Source: a virus
Virus record (IMG/VR): IMGVR_UViG_3300030099_007533
Location: 39,547 to 103,546 of that record
Direction: 5' to 3' (one strand)
DNA length: 64,000 nucleotides
Part shown: in pieces, positions 1 to 8,335 of the stretch
Layout of the letters: every line of letters begins with the position of its first letter
How positions within the stretch are numbered: position 1 is the first letter of the stretch
Made by a program: the position numbers and the translations under genes
The notes under the pieces: model-generated
Databases searched by the model: none
What the model saw: the letters and a program-made list of their open reading frames with translations, nothing else
What the model was told of the DNA's origin: nothing

Positions 1-872
1 GTGATACTCTCGGGCTTAAATCGATGCTTCGCGATGTCTACAGCCCTTCTCAGCCGTTCTAAGGCTATGTTAGACTTAGACACCAAACGAAGTCTCGCAC
101 CATCTGGACATTTAAAGCCTTTTGGAATTCTACCCGTCTTTGTTAAGTTGATTGTAATAAAAGGTTTTGGGTTTACAAAGTCAAACTTTTCTCTTGTAAA
201 TTCTGTCTTTGACTTAATATCCCAGATAAACATACCCTTATCTTGGGTTTCACCAAAGTTTTGTTGGATAGTTGAACCAGCATAGGCAATTGTGCCTTCT
301 TTGTTTAGAACCTGTGTTTTGTGAATATCGCCAAGCATTGAATAATCGCAATCATCAAAGATTGAAATGTCGTGCTCCCCGTGTTCCATAACAAAACCAA
401 TATCTGTTCGGCTATATTTGATCGCGCCGTGATAAAGTCCAATGTTAATCTTGTCAGGATTGCTTGGCTTGACCCAATTTTCTTCATCAAATACTGATAA
501 GGTGTTAAGACAAAACTCATCATTCAAGTGAGTTTCGCCTGCGTTCTTTAATAGATGTAGGCTTGGATGGTTCAGAGCGTCTACAATCGGTGTAATGGCA
601 TCTTGGCGGTAAGAATTACGCAAATTACCATCGTGATTGCCCAAAATAACGTAAGTTGGGGCAATATCTGCCATATTTTTGAGAAAATCAGAGCATAATT
701 CAACAAATTCTGGTGAAATTTGTGTCTTTGTATGGGCAATATCACCGCAATGGATGATATAATCAACCTTCTGATCCTTCAAAGTTTGGTATAACTGTTG
801 AAAAACAGCCTTATATTCTTTGTGATATTTTAAATTTTTTATGTGTGTATCTGCTATATGGGCAAATTTCAT
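1..872 (-). CDS. SbcD/T4 gp47-like recombination nuclease subunit (3' end cut by window)
   Basis: The frame opens at an ATG at 872 and stays open to the left edge (about 290 codons visible), so it is partial. The N-terminus reads MKFAHIADTHIKNLKYH. It carries calcineurin-like metallophosphoesterase motifs in order: D-x-H near residue 8, GDIAH near 44, GNHD near 80, then YHG and LGDIH further on. This arrangement is that of SbcD/Mre11 and T4 gp47, the nuclease subunit that works with an SMC-like ATPase (SbcC/gp46) on DNA ends in recombination-dependent replication. The start overlaps the primase stop in an ATGA junction, implying translational coupling. The gp46 partner would be expected to the left, outside the window. 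Assignment to the phosphoesterase family is firm; the gp47 role is inferred from context. Confidence 0.88.
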   Translation of the reverse strand, partial: MKFAHIADTHIKNLKYHKEYKAVFQQLYQTLKDQKVDYIIHCGDIAHTKTQISPEFVELCSDFLKNMADIAPTYVILGNHDGNLRNSYRQDAITPIVDALNHPSLHLLKNAGETHLNDEFCLNTLSVFDEENWVKPSNPDKINIGLYHGAIKYSRTDIGFVMEHGEHDISIFDDCDYSMLGDIHKTQVLNKEGTIAYAGSTIQQNFGETQDKGMFIWDIKSKTEFTREKFDFVNPKPFITINLTKTGRIPKGFKCPDGARLRLVSKSNIALERLRRAVDIAKHRFKPESI

Positions 873-1807
873 GCAACCTCTTCTATTAACTGATACAGAA
901 AGTTTAATCCCCCCATATCAGTTGCGTTTTCTATCCTCTCTTCTACAACTTCTCTTGGCATTGTGGCAATGTCCTCATAACCAGAAGTATCAACCTTTTT
1001 AACATCAATGCCATAATTCAAAAATAACTCAATTATTTTTTTCTCTTTTTTATGTGCGTCTTCATCCAACGCAATATAAACTGGTGTCCTATTCTCAACA
1101 ATCCTTTCAAACAATAAATGATCCGACTTAATTGTTGACCCCAAAATTGGAATTGCGTTCTGTCCCACACGCATTGCATCAAAAACACCCTCAACGATTA
1201 TTATAGGACGATTAAAGTTGATTGTCAACTCGTTAAAAATCATTGAAGACTTTGATACTTTTGGGTTCTTATATTTTGGAAAGTCATTAGCGTAAGTTCT
1301 GGCAATAAAATAATTTAAATCGCCTTGTTCATCAAATGAGGGGACAATAACTCTACCTTTATACTCGCCTTTTGTGCAAACGCCAGCTTTCATCCTAAAA
1401 ATCTGATCGTCGTCGTAACCGCGCTTACGCATATATTTTAATGCTCTTTGCCTATGATAAGATCTGCCGGGTGCAAATAAAGGAACAAACCCCTCTGGTA
1501 GAAAGATAGTTTCTTTTTTAACTTCTACTTTTTCTCCATAAAGAATAAACTCAATGTTCTCAAAATTTAATTCACGATCCAAGCCCCAATCTTTAAGGTC
1601 TTCTGTTGTTCCGAACTTCTTTACCAGAAAATCAATGGATCTGCCAGATGAATCACAAACCCAACACTTCCATACGTTTTTGTCAAGGTTGACGGACATT
1701 TTCTTTTTGTGGTGATCACAAAAAGGACAAGAGAACAACATCTCATTGTTGCTCTCATAATAATCGCCCAATATCTTTCTTAAGATTTTTTGTTCTTTTG
1801 TTGCCAT
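869..1807 (-). CDS. DNA primase (zinc ribbon plus TOPRIM)
   Basis: A 312-residue DnaG-type primase. A zinc-binding ribbon near the N-terminus has Cys27-x2-Cys30 and Cys48-x2-Cys51. The TOPRIM domain is marked by IIIVEGVFDA (Glu206) and the metal-binding acidic cluster LDED near residues 247-250. Primases of this size and layout make RNA primers for lagging-strand synthesis in T4-like phages (gp61 role). The gene starts inside the RuvC-like gene (28 nt overlap) and its stop overlaps the nuclease start, so the three form one replication and recombination operon. No helicase-binding or helicase domain is visible, so a separate replicative helicase is expected elsewhere. Confidence 0.87.
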   Translation of the reverse strand: MATKEQKILRKILGDYYESNNEMLFSCPFCDHHKKKMSVNLDKNVWKCWVCDSSGRSIDFLVKKFGTTEDLKDWGLDRELNFENIEFILYGEKVEVKKETIFLPEGFVPLFAPGRSYHRQRALKYMRKRGYDDDQIFRMKAGVCTKGEYKGRVIVPSFDEQGDLNYFIARTYANDFPKYKNPKVSKSSMIFNELTINFNRPIIIVEGVFDAMRVGQNAIPILGSTIKSDHLLFERIVENRTPVYIALDEDAHKKEKKIIELFLNYGIDVKKVDTSGYEDIATMPREVVEERIENATDMGGLNFLYQLIEEVA

Positions 1808-2310
1808 GTATCAAAACCAGCTTTGGCAATCACCCAACTATCTGCCTTATCATAACTGTCTGGGCGTGGATTACCTTTGTTGGTATATTCTACTACAAAC
1901 TGTGGCTCGTTGTCAAGCACAAATTGAAGTACAACTGGCTTGGCTTTAGTACCTCTTGGTACTTTTATCCCACAAATTCGCCTAGCTGAGACCGCAGCAA
2001 GGTACTCTGGTTCTAATTTAAATAAAGTAAAACAAATCCAACTAATCACGCCATTAAAGCGTGAAAGCGTTGAAAGAGTTTGTGCAGATGAAAATCCCGA
2101 TCTAAACGACTGTAAAGACTGTTCTATGTATATCTCTTGAACCGCGTAGGATTGTCTCAGAGAGATTAATTTCTCCTCAACCACCCCTACTTTGGTAAAA
2201 AAGTTTTTGTACTTTCTTGTGTCAATAGAGCCGTATTCTACAAGATTTCCACTGCCATCAAGGACTGTGTATCCTGTGATGCTGGTTGAAATATCTAATC
2301 CTAATATCAT
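1780..2310 (-). CDS. RuvC-like Holliday junction resolvase
   Basis: A 176-residue protein starting MILGLDISTSITGY, the typical first strand of the RuvC/RNase H fold with a catalytic Asp6. A Glu follows in IYIEQSL (about residue 63) and an Asp in KADSW (about residue 157), giving the acidic set expected for metal-dependent cleavage of branched DNA. Phage RuvC relatives resolve replication intermediates before packaging. Its ATG overlaps the stop of the structural gene upstream (ATGA at 2307-2310), and its 3' end overlaps the primase start. The family fold is clear; strict Holliday specificity versus broader debranching cannot be told from sequence. Confidence 0.8.
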   Translation of the reverse strand: MILGLDISTSITGYTVLDGSGNLVEYGSIDTRKYKNFFTKVGVVEEKLISLRQSYAVQEIYIEQSLQSFRSGFSSAQTLSTLSRFNGVISWICFTLFKLEPEYLAAVSARRICGIKVPRGTKAKPVVLQFVLDNEPQFVVEYTNKGNPRPDSYDKADSWVIAKAGFDTWQQKNKKS

Positions 2311-3650
2311 AAATCTATTTTTAACTTAAAGGTGTAATCTGTGCTATTTGTTTTAGTCACAGGTTTTGCTAATTTAGCAGTTCCTATAAGTATATCATTA
2401 TCATCATAAATATTAACCTTTGTTATGAAAGTTTGATCCTGATATGATGCAGAATAGTTTGCAAACGAGCTTGAGATTGTATTTTTAACCTCTATATATT
2501 CTTTTTCACGATAAACCGTAGAACCCGTTTCTGCAACAGCAATTTCTTGATAAGTTGATCCTGTTGCAAAGTTTCTATCCACATATGTTAAATTATTGCT
2601 CCAGTTAAATTCATTTTTATCTGCGTGTGCAAACATTGTAAGAGTTGGAATAGTGTTTGTGCCCTTAAATTTCAATTCATATGATGAAGATACTGGCGCA
2701 TAGCTTTGGGAAAAAACAGAGTCGGTCGGCTGAATGAAAGATTCATATGCTCCAAAATGTGCCCATTTTGGGTTATCTTTCCAAGCGTCTTGAAGTGTCA
2801 CTGCGCCGGGTCCTTTTATCGTTGTGGATGTACCTGTAACCGGACATAAATATCCATCTTGCACTGAACTGTCAAGACTATAATTACCTGTTAATAGTAA
2901 AATGCCCTCTTCGTATAAAACTGTTCCGACCACCCCATTAGTTCTTGGTCCGAGTGTCTCAATTATTTCACCATTTCTTTTGTTATCTTTAGCTGTTCCA
3001 ATAAGTGTCCCAGTAACATAAAAATTAAGTTCTAACGAACCGGGCTTAATTCTTTGAGCTTTAAATATTTCTGGAAATGAAAATAGCGCCATGTATTTTT
3101 GGCGTGGGGATGCCGCCCCCTCTATACTTGCTGCATTTGGAACTATATCTCCCAATATATAAAATTTCTTAAAATCAAATTTGGGACTACGCACCCTACC
3201 ATAGTCCATTACATTTTCAATAGCTATGAATTTGTGTACTGTATTCCTACTCGAAACTCCATCAATAATATCAAATCCGTTATAAGGGGCTGAACCATTT
3301 CCTATCAATCTCTCTCTGGTGACAAAAGACGTGAACGGGTATGCACCTGTAATTTGTGTGCCTGCGGCGAGTTCCAAATACTCATTAGTCTCTATTGTCC
3401 CAGTGACGTTATTGAAAACAAAATCATTTAAATTTTCACCTTTAATAATGAAAGGTTGAATTAAGTCACTCCCTTGAATCCTGTCAACATTAAGCTCGTA
3501 TAAAGAAATCGAACCACTTTGGACTCTATTGCCATCAGTTTGTCTGTTGTTAATATAAGATTGGTTAAAATAATATTTAAGAGTGTTTTGCGGATATGTT
3601 TTTACTGTATTGTAAAATATATCATCTGGTCCAAATTTCTTTTTTGGCAT
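2307..3650 (-). CDS. Virion structural protein, paralogue A (447 aa)
   Basis: A Ser/Thr/Gly-rich, beta-strand-rich protein with the look of a tail or baseplate component; I do not recognise a named family. Its C-terminal third matches the next gene (3662..4738). Both have FNWSNN/FNFSSN, then a conserved Y-I-V run, then TAKLAKPVTKT versus TAKLSEPIKKT, ending KLKIDL versus RVRLDY. Central segments also pair, for example PGSLELNFYVTG with KGTFRLTLGLG and VLYEEGILLL with IYYQAGVAVL. It is the last structural gene before the replication operon. The start has an AGAGATGA purine run just upstream of ATG. Confidence 0.6.
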   Translation of the reverse strand: MPKKKFGPDDIFYNTVKTYPQNTLKYYFNQSYINNRQTDGNRVQSGSISLYELNVDRIQGSDLIQPFIIKGENLNDFVFNNVTGTIETNEYLELAAGTQITGAYPFTSFVTRERLIGNGSAPYNGFDIIDGVSSRNTVHKFIAIENVMDYGRVRSPKFDFKKFYILGDIVPNAASIEGAASPRQKYMALFSFPEIFKAQRIKPGSLELNFYVTGTLIGTAKDNKRNGEIIETLGPRTNGVVGTVLYEEGILLLTGNYSLDSSVQDGYLCPVTGTSTTIKGPGAVTLQDAWKDNPKWAHFGAYESFIQPTDSVFSQSYAPVSSSYELKFKGTNTIPTLTMFAHADKNEFNWSNNLTYVDRNFATGSTYQEIAVAETGSTVYREKEYIEVKNTISSSFANYSASYQDQTFITKVNIYDDNDILIGTAKLAKPVTKTNSTDYTFKLKIDL

Positions 3651-3661
3651 TTTTTCATCTC

Positions 3662-4738
3662 TTAGTAGTCCAATCTTACACGAATTGTCAAATCATTTGA
3701 AGGAGTTTTCTTAATTGGTTCGCTCAACTTAGCTGTTGCGACCAAAGCTCCATCGGCGGCATATAAGCCAACCGCTGTGATATAAGAAATAGGAGAATTC
3801 TCTGGATTGTTCTCTTTAACTCTAATTTGACTTGCTGATAAGTATGTGGGGTTAGAACTAAAATTAAATTCACCCGCGCCCGCCCGACAGAAGTACACTG
3901 TTGAATTCAACTCTGTTGAGTTGTTAAACTCAATATTATTAATTCTTTTTCTTAGAGCATCAGCAAGCTGTTCAATTGTACCTGATTCAATACTGCCGGT
4001 ATAGGTCAAATGTTGGGGTGAAGTTGTTGAGGATTTCACCCACTTAATGTGATCCGCGCCGCCTGTTTGGGGTTTGCCAGCAAGATTTATGGTTGCAGAT
4101 AAGTCAAGAACAGCAACACCAGCTTGATAATAAATTATTCCCAATGCATCGTTGTTCTCAGCCGCCGAGTCTGTTGTAGAAGAACCACTTCTTAAAATAC
4201 CATATTCGCCTGCTGGTGAGTTAGTATCATTAAAAGAAGATGTCGCGCCATAATCACCAATATGAAAAAGGTGGAGGTGCGGATTATAGTAATCGGTGCC
4301 AAGACCAAGCGTAAGTCTAAAAGTTCCTTTTTGGATTTCATCCTTACCAAGAAGTCTTGCAAGATTAATAAAACCGGGAGTTTGAATAACGGTTGCTGTC
4401 TCATCATATGAACCAGACACCTTAAAGGGGGTAACCGAAGCAGTCACGTCATAGCCGTATAATACCTGAGCCATTTCATGATATATATTTGCTTTTTCAA
4501 CGCTCTGGGATGCAACAGTCTGACTATTGATACCATATGTAATATCAAAAATATGGTTTGCAGAAGAACTTAAAAAGGGATAATCGTAGACAGATTGAAA
4601 CATTCCATGGGAATAATTTTTAATGTTGTCATCATTATAAGTTCCTGAGAGCAAACTTCCAGTAACTGGAATTGTCTCATGTAACAAAGTTTTAAGTGTT
4701 GTTATTTCTTCATTTTTAAGTGGTTTTAATGTGCTCAT
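3662..4738 (-). CDS. Virion structural protein, paralogue B (358 aa)
   Basis: Beta-rich structural protein of unknown exact role. It is a diverged relative of the 447-aa protein directly downstream: both have a central conserved block (ARLLGKDEIQKGTFRL here) and the C-terminal signature AKLSEPIKKTPSND followed by RVRLDY. It lacks an equivalent of some N-terminal segments of the longer paralogue. An 11-nt spacer separates the two genes, and they probably arose by tandem duplication. Neighbouring baseplate genes suggest a tail or baseplate location. No enzyme motif, signal peptide or membrane segment is visible. Confidence 0.6.
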   Translation of the reverse strand: MSTLKPLKNEEITTLKTLLHETIPVTGSLLSGTYNDDNIKNYSHGMFQSVYDYPFLSSSANHIFDITYGINSQTVASQSVEKANIYHEMAQVLYGYDVTASVTPFKVSGSYDETATVIQTPGFINLARLLGKDEIQKGTFRLTLGLGTDYYNPHLHLFHIGDYGATSSFNDTNSPAGEYGILRSGSSTTDSAAENNDALGIIYYQAGVAVLDLSATINLAGKPQTGGADHIKWVKSSTTSPQHLTYTGSIESGTIEQLADALRKRINNIEFNNSTELNSTVYFCRAGAGEFNFSSNPTYLSASQIRVKENNPENSPISYITAVGLYAADGALVATAKLSEPIKKTPSNDLTIRVRLDY

Positions 4739-4750
4739 TATTATTTCCTA

Positions 4751-5719
4751 TTAGCTTGTGGCTCTAACAATTCTAACTGGAACATCTATTGTTATTCCGG
4801 TTCTACCACCGGATACTCTTACAACAGTGTCAATTACCTTTGCGCTGGTTGAATCTGGGAAAAAGTCTGCTACAGTTGTTCCAATCTGATCAAACAAAAA
4901 ATCACTTGAAGCGATTGTTGATGGAACCACAAAAGATGTTAGAAGGCTTTTCCCTCTTGGACCCTGTATTGGACTAAACCCAAACTCTGACGACTCGCCT
5001 GAAGCAGCCTGTCGTAATGAAGCCTCTAATGTAACATACGTTGCGATGTTGTCAGTGTCCGTAAATGATTTTGGAAATTGTCGCGCTGTAGTTGGGTCAA
5101 CTGGGACCAATAGTCTGTCGTCAGACTGAATAAAAAATTCTGTTTCACTTAGATCAGGGTCTAAGACATTTTTAAAAGATAGTTGTGTAGTATCAAGCCC
5201 TTGGTCAATAACAATTGCCCTATTAGCAGCGCGTTCAACGTTAACTCCATTAATAAATCCATCTGGTAGAAAATTAAAACCGGTTGTTAAAGCTGATGTT
5301 GATGCTACATATTTATCAACTGCCAACTGGTTAGAGAGGACTACAAAACTATTAGTTGTTTTGGCGTTAGAAAGACTGGCATAGGGAAACCCCGGAAATT
5401 CTGATGAAGAACTCTTCAAGTTTAATCTTGCAACTGGTAAGAACAAAGTTTGATTTCTTCCGCTTAAAGTTAGTAATTTGTACTTCATCGCGGAGGAGCT
5501 ATTTGTGAAAGCCTCAAATACCGGAGTTTTTAAAATGTTTATATCCTTCTCTGCTGTTGACTTTGTTGTATCATAAAGTTTGTAATTAATTTCATCATCC
5601 CCAAAGGCAAAAAAAGAAATTTTGAATGAACCATCGGCTCTTGCTAATCTTTGACGACCAATATCTGTTAGAACCGCGTCTAAAATAATATCGCCACTGT
5701 TATCTAAAAAACTTGACAT
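4751..5719 (-). CDS. Virion structural protein with LTxxGRQ-FxxGDDE N-terminal motif (322 aa)
   Basis: The N-terminus reads LDAVLTDIGRQRLA, then FKISFFAFGDDEINY. The same pattern (LTRLGRQLLSQG, then F..YEFMDDDVVY) starts the 311-aa protein at 10051..10986, so the two are distant homologues inside one structural cluster. The rest is beta-rich with no recognised enzymatic motif. Start chosen at the ATG preceded by AGGAGAG, a strong ribosome-binding site at 5726-5733. Probably a tail or baseplate part; the exact role is unknown. Confidence 0.6.
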   Translation of the reverse strand: MSSFLDNSGDIILDAVLTDIGRQRLARADGSFKISFFAFGDDEINYKLYDTTKSTAEKDINILKTPVFEAFTNSSSAMKYKLLTLSGRNQTLFLPVARLNLKSSSSEFPGFPYASLSNAKTTNSFVVLSNQLAVDKYVASTSALTTGFNFLPDGFINGVNVERAANRAIVIDQGLDTTQLSFKNVLDPDLSETEFFIQSDDRLLVPVDPTTARQFPKSFTDTDNIATYVTLEASLRQAASGESSEFGFSPIQGPRGKSLLTSFVVPSTIASSDFLFDQIGTTVADFFPDSTSAKVIDTVVRVSGGRTGITIDVPVRIVRATS

Positions 5720-5780
5720 GCTTCTCTCCTAAACATAATAAATAGTTTTAAAATGCAAAATAACTTTATTCAGCATTCGT

Positions 5781-8333
5781 TTATTCTTCATCCACCCTAT
5801 AACTAATAAGTACCTTGTCTTTTGTTGTCTGGTCTAAATTAAGAACCCCCGCATTTTCACTTGCTTCTTTAAAGTTCTTTTTATAAATAATATTAAAATC
5901 AACTTTTCTGCCAGTTTTTTTAGAAGTTAATCTAATCTTAAACTGCGGTCGTGTCTCCGTGACAGGCGAAAAAACAGTAGGACTCAAATATCCAATTCCA
6001 TTTTTTTCTGGGTTGGGGGCTTGTTGTAATAACGCTGGTTCAATCCTAAATTTATTTCCAAAATTCAACTCTTTTGTTCTTTTTTCTTTACTTGACAAAT
6101 CATCATAAAGTTGAATTATTGGGAATATTGTGCCGCCGTCGTCAACTATCTCGACCTCGTATACTTGACTAAAATAAGATTCTAACCCTGTATAAGATTC
6201 ACTTTTTGAAGCAAAATAATATTTTGTATCTGGCTCTATGTTAACAACTTTTCCATAACCTTCTGAAAAAACATCTATTTTTTTAAATAATTTTAAATCA
6301 TTTAGATCTTTTGGTGGAGTTTTTGAAAAATATATTTTTATGTTTTTTAATACTTGTTTGAAAAAATACATTTGTTCTTCAATTGGGTTTACAATCCCCT
6401 GTTGTTTTTCATAATATTCTTTTGCTTCTTCATAGCCCTCTGTCCAAAGTTTTTTTGGAACATTTTTTGTCACAACACCACCAGAAACAAGATTCTCAAA
6501 AATAAAAATTAATTTGTTATTCACACCTGTGATTGGAAACACGTTCATAAAAGTCGGTAATGGCGGCAAATCAACAAAAGAAAACTCTGTATCTACCTTA
6601 GATTTACCGACTTTTTTTAAGGAATTTTTTGTGAATCCGCTCTGTTTTGCTTTTAAGCCTATAGATGTGTAGTTCGCAGGCGAATTTGTTACAACAACTT
6701 CAGCGCTATATTTATATTCATATGTTTCTTGTTGGATCAACTCTTGCAATTCATATCCGTATTTTGTTCCATACCTTACTTGTGAATCGTATAAAATGAA
6801 ATTATTTTCCTGTCCCAAATTATCAACTACAAAGTAAGATTGCGAACCATCATTGGAGAAAGTCGCAGCAAGTCTTTTTTTCCGAACAATATTTCCAACA
6901 CTAAGTTGTCCAAAAAACGGAACAAAGTTTCTTGATAGATCAAGCGTTGAAGTTGTGTTGGCGGATTCAATAATGTTGGACATGAGTTTAATAAGACTTC
7001 CATCCAAGAATGTATCTAAATCCTTATCAACAAGGACATCAAAAAAGCTTTTTCCTATGAGCGTCAAATATAAATTTTGTTTGTATAGTTTTACAGTTTT
7101 ATCAGTTGCGCCTATTATTTGAGATAAAGAAATACCATTATCAGCCTGTTTTGGGATCGCAGTATTGTTCTTGATACTTAATTCATTATAATAAGGTAAC
7201 GATAGATTAATTCTAAGAATGTTTGATTTCACGTTTTCAATATCAAATATTTGATTTTGGGCGGCGGTCCAAGATAAAACACTTGTTTGGCACCCCAACC
7301 CACCTTCAGGCACATCTTTATTTAAAATATTGTCATTGCCTTCCTTATAAAAAAGCCTTAAACCGGTTTCAACTTTATCAGCAAGGGCGTTTTTGCACTT
7401 TTTAACCTCTTTTGGTGTGCTAAAAAACTTTTTTTCTGATTCAGGCACATTTTGTAAACTATTATTAAAAAATGGAGAGTTTATATAATTTACCGTGCTA
7501 AACCCTTCTATTGAAGAAGGCGGGTTTATTTGCAAATAATTATTTTTATTTTCATAAGTTCTTTTATTAACTTGGTCTTTTATAAGCCCTAATAAGGCTG
7601 GGAAACCAAAACCCGGATTCTTTAAATAATCTAATAGTGGTTCTTTAGGATTGCCTGTTGCATAATAATCGCACAGGAAAAAAGCAGCTAATGTCAAAGG
7701 TTTTGCTGATTCCGCGTTACCTTTGAAGGTTAAATCGTCTCCAGTCTTTTTTTCAATATTGTAAGAAAAGATCTGTGAACACCAAAGCCAAAAATAATTT
7801 TCTATTAATTTTAATTGTTCATCAGTCTGTTTTGGTCCTGATGTATGGCTTATCGCTGTACCGCCTATTGTTTCAATAAATTTTTGTTTTATTCCCTCTT
7901 CATCAAGGATGACTGGTTCTAAATCTTTTAAAACTTTTTCTATCGCCAAATTAGTGATAAAATTTATATCTGTATCACCCGAGAGCCGATAATCAAATAC
8001 CAAGGTGTTATTGTTTAAATTAAAATTTGGTGCCCAAACATAGTTTTTCATAAAGGCGATTGGGTCCTCAAGATATTTATTTATGTCAAAAAAGTTTCTT
8101 AAATTTGTTATGTTGTAATCTTTATAATTGGTAATTGTAAATTTTGGTGAATAAAATTTTTCCTCTTTAACTTCCGGTGGGGACGCCTCAGAGGCAAATT
8201 TGTCAACCTCTGTTAGATCTATAGTTTCAAAATCTATCTTTAATTCATCTTCTTTTTCGGTTGAAAGGCTTTCATCTGTTGGATTTTCGGAGCCGTAAAG
8301 AACATTTTCAACATTTTCTATTTCTATTGTCAT
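5781..8333 (-). CDS. Large virion structural protein (850 aa), unknown role
   Basis: An 850-residue Asn/Lys-rich protein with an acidic N-terminal stretch (residues about 10-55) followed by mixed alpha/beta sequence. The C-terminal part includes FKIRLTSKKTGRKVDFN and ends with an acidic VDEE. I do not recognise a family. It sits two bases after the 567-aa gene and between two homologous GDDE-motif proteins, so a part in the same tail or baseplate assembly is likely. There is no signal peptide or transmembrane segment. The 61-nt gap that follows it downstream of the 322-aa gene shows no clear hairpin. Confidence 0.55.
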   Translation of the reverse strand: MTIEIENVENVLYGSENPTDESLSTEKEDELKIDFETIDLTEVDKFASEASPPEVKEEKFYSPKFTITNYKDYNITNLRNFFDINKYLEDPIAFMKNYVWAPNFNLNNNTLVFDYRLSGDTDINFITNLAIEKVLKDLEPVILDEEGIKQKFIETIGGTAISHTSGPKQTDEQLKLIENYFWLWCSQIFSYNIEKKTGDDLTFKGNAESAKPLTLAAFFLCDYYATGNPKEPLLDYLKNPGFGFPALLGLIKDQVNKRTYENKNNYLQINPPSSIEGFSTVNYINSPFFNNSLQNVPESEKKFFSTPKEVKKCKNALADKVETGLRLFYKEGNDNILNKDVPEGGLGCQTSVLSWTAAQNQIFDIENVKSNILRINLSLPYYNELSIKNNTAIPKQADNGISLSQIIGATDKTVKLYKQNLYLTLIGKSFFDVLVDKDLDTFLDGSLIKLMSNIIESANTTSTLDLSRNFVPFFGQLSVGNIVRKKRLAATFSNDGSQSYFVVDNLGQENNFILYDSQVRYGTKYGYELQELIQQETYEYKYSAEVVVTNSPANYTSIGLKAKQSGFTKNSLKKVGKSKVDTEFSFVDLPPLPTFMNVFPITGVNNKLIFIFENLVSGGVVTKNVPKKLWTEGYEEAKEYYEKQQGIVNPIEEQMYFFKQVLKNIKIYFSKTPPKDLNDLKLFKKIDVFSEGYGKVVNIEPDTKYYFASKSESYTGLESYFSQVYEVEIVDDGGTIFPIIQLYDDLSSKEKRTKELNFGNKFRIEPALLQQAPNPEKNGIGYLSPTVFSPVTETRPQFKIRLTSKKTGRKVDFNIIYKKNFKEASENAGVLNLDQTTKDKVLISYRVDEE

Positions 8334-8335
8334 TA

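Noticed and set aside
1-285. 94-residue plus-strand ORF at the left edge
   Set aside because: It lies opposite the SbcD-like nuclease, whose frame carries clear motifs; the plus frame has none.
5720-5780. Possible terminator or late promoter in the gap after the 850-aa gene
   Set aside because: No hairpin with a T-run and no TATAAATA were found; only a ribosome-binding site for the 322-aa gene is clear.
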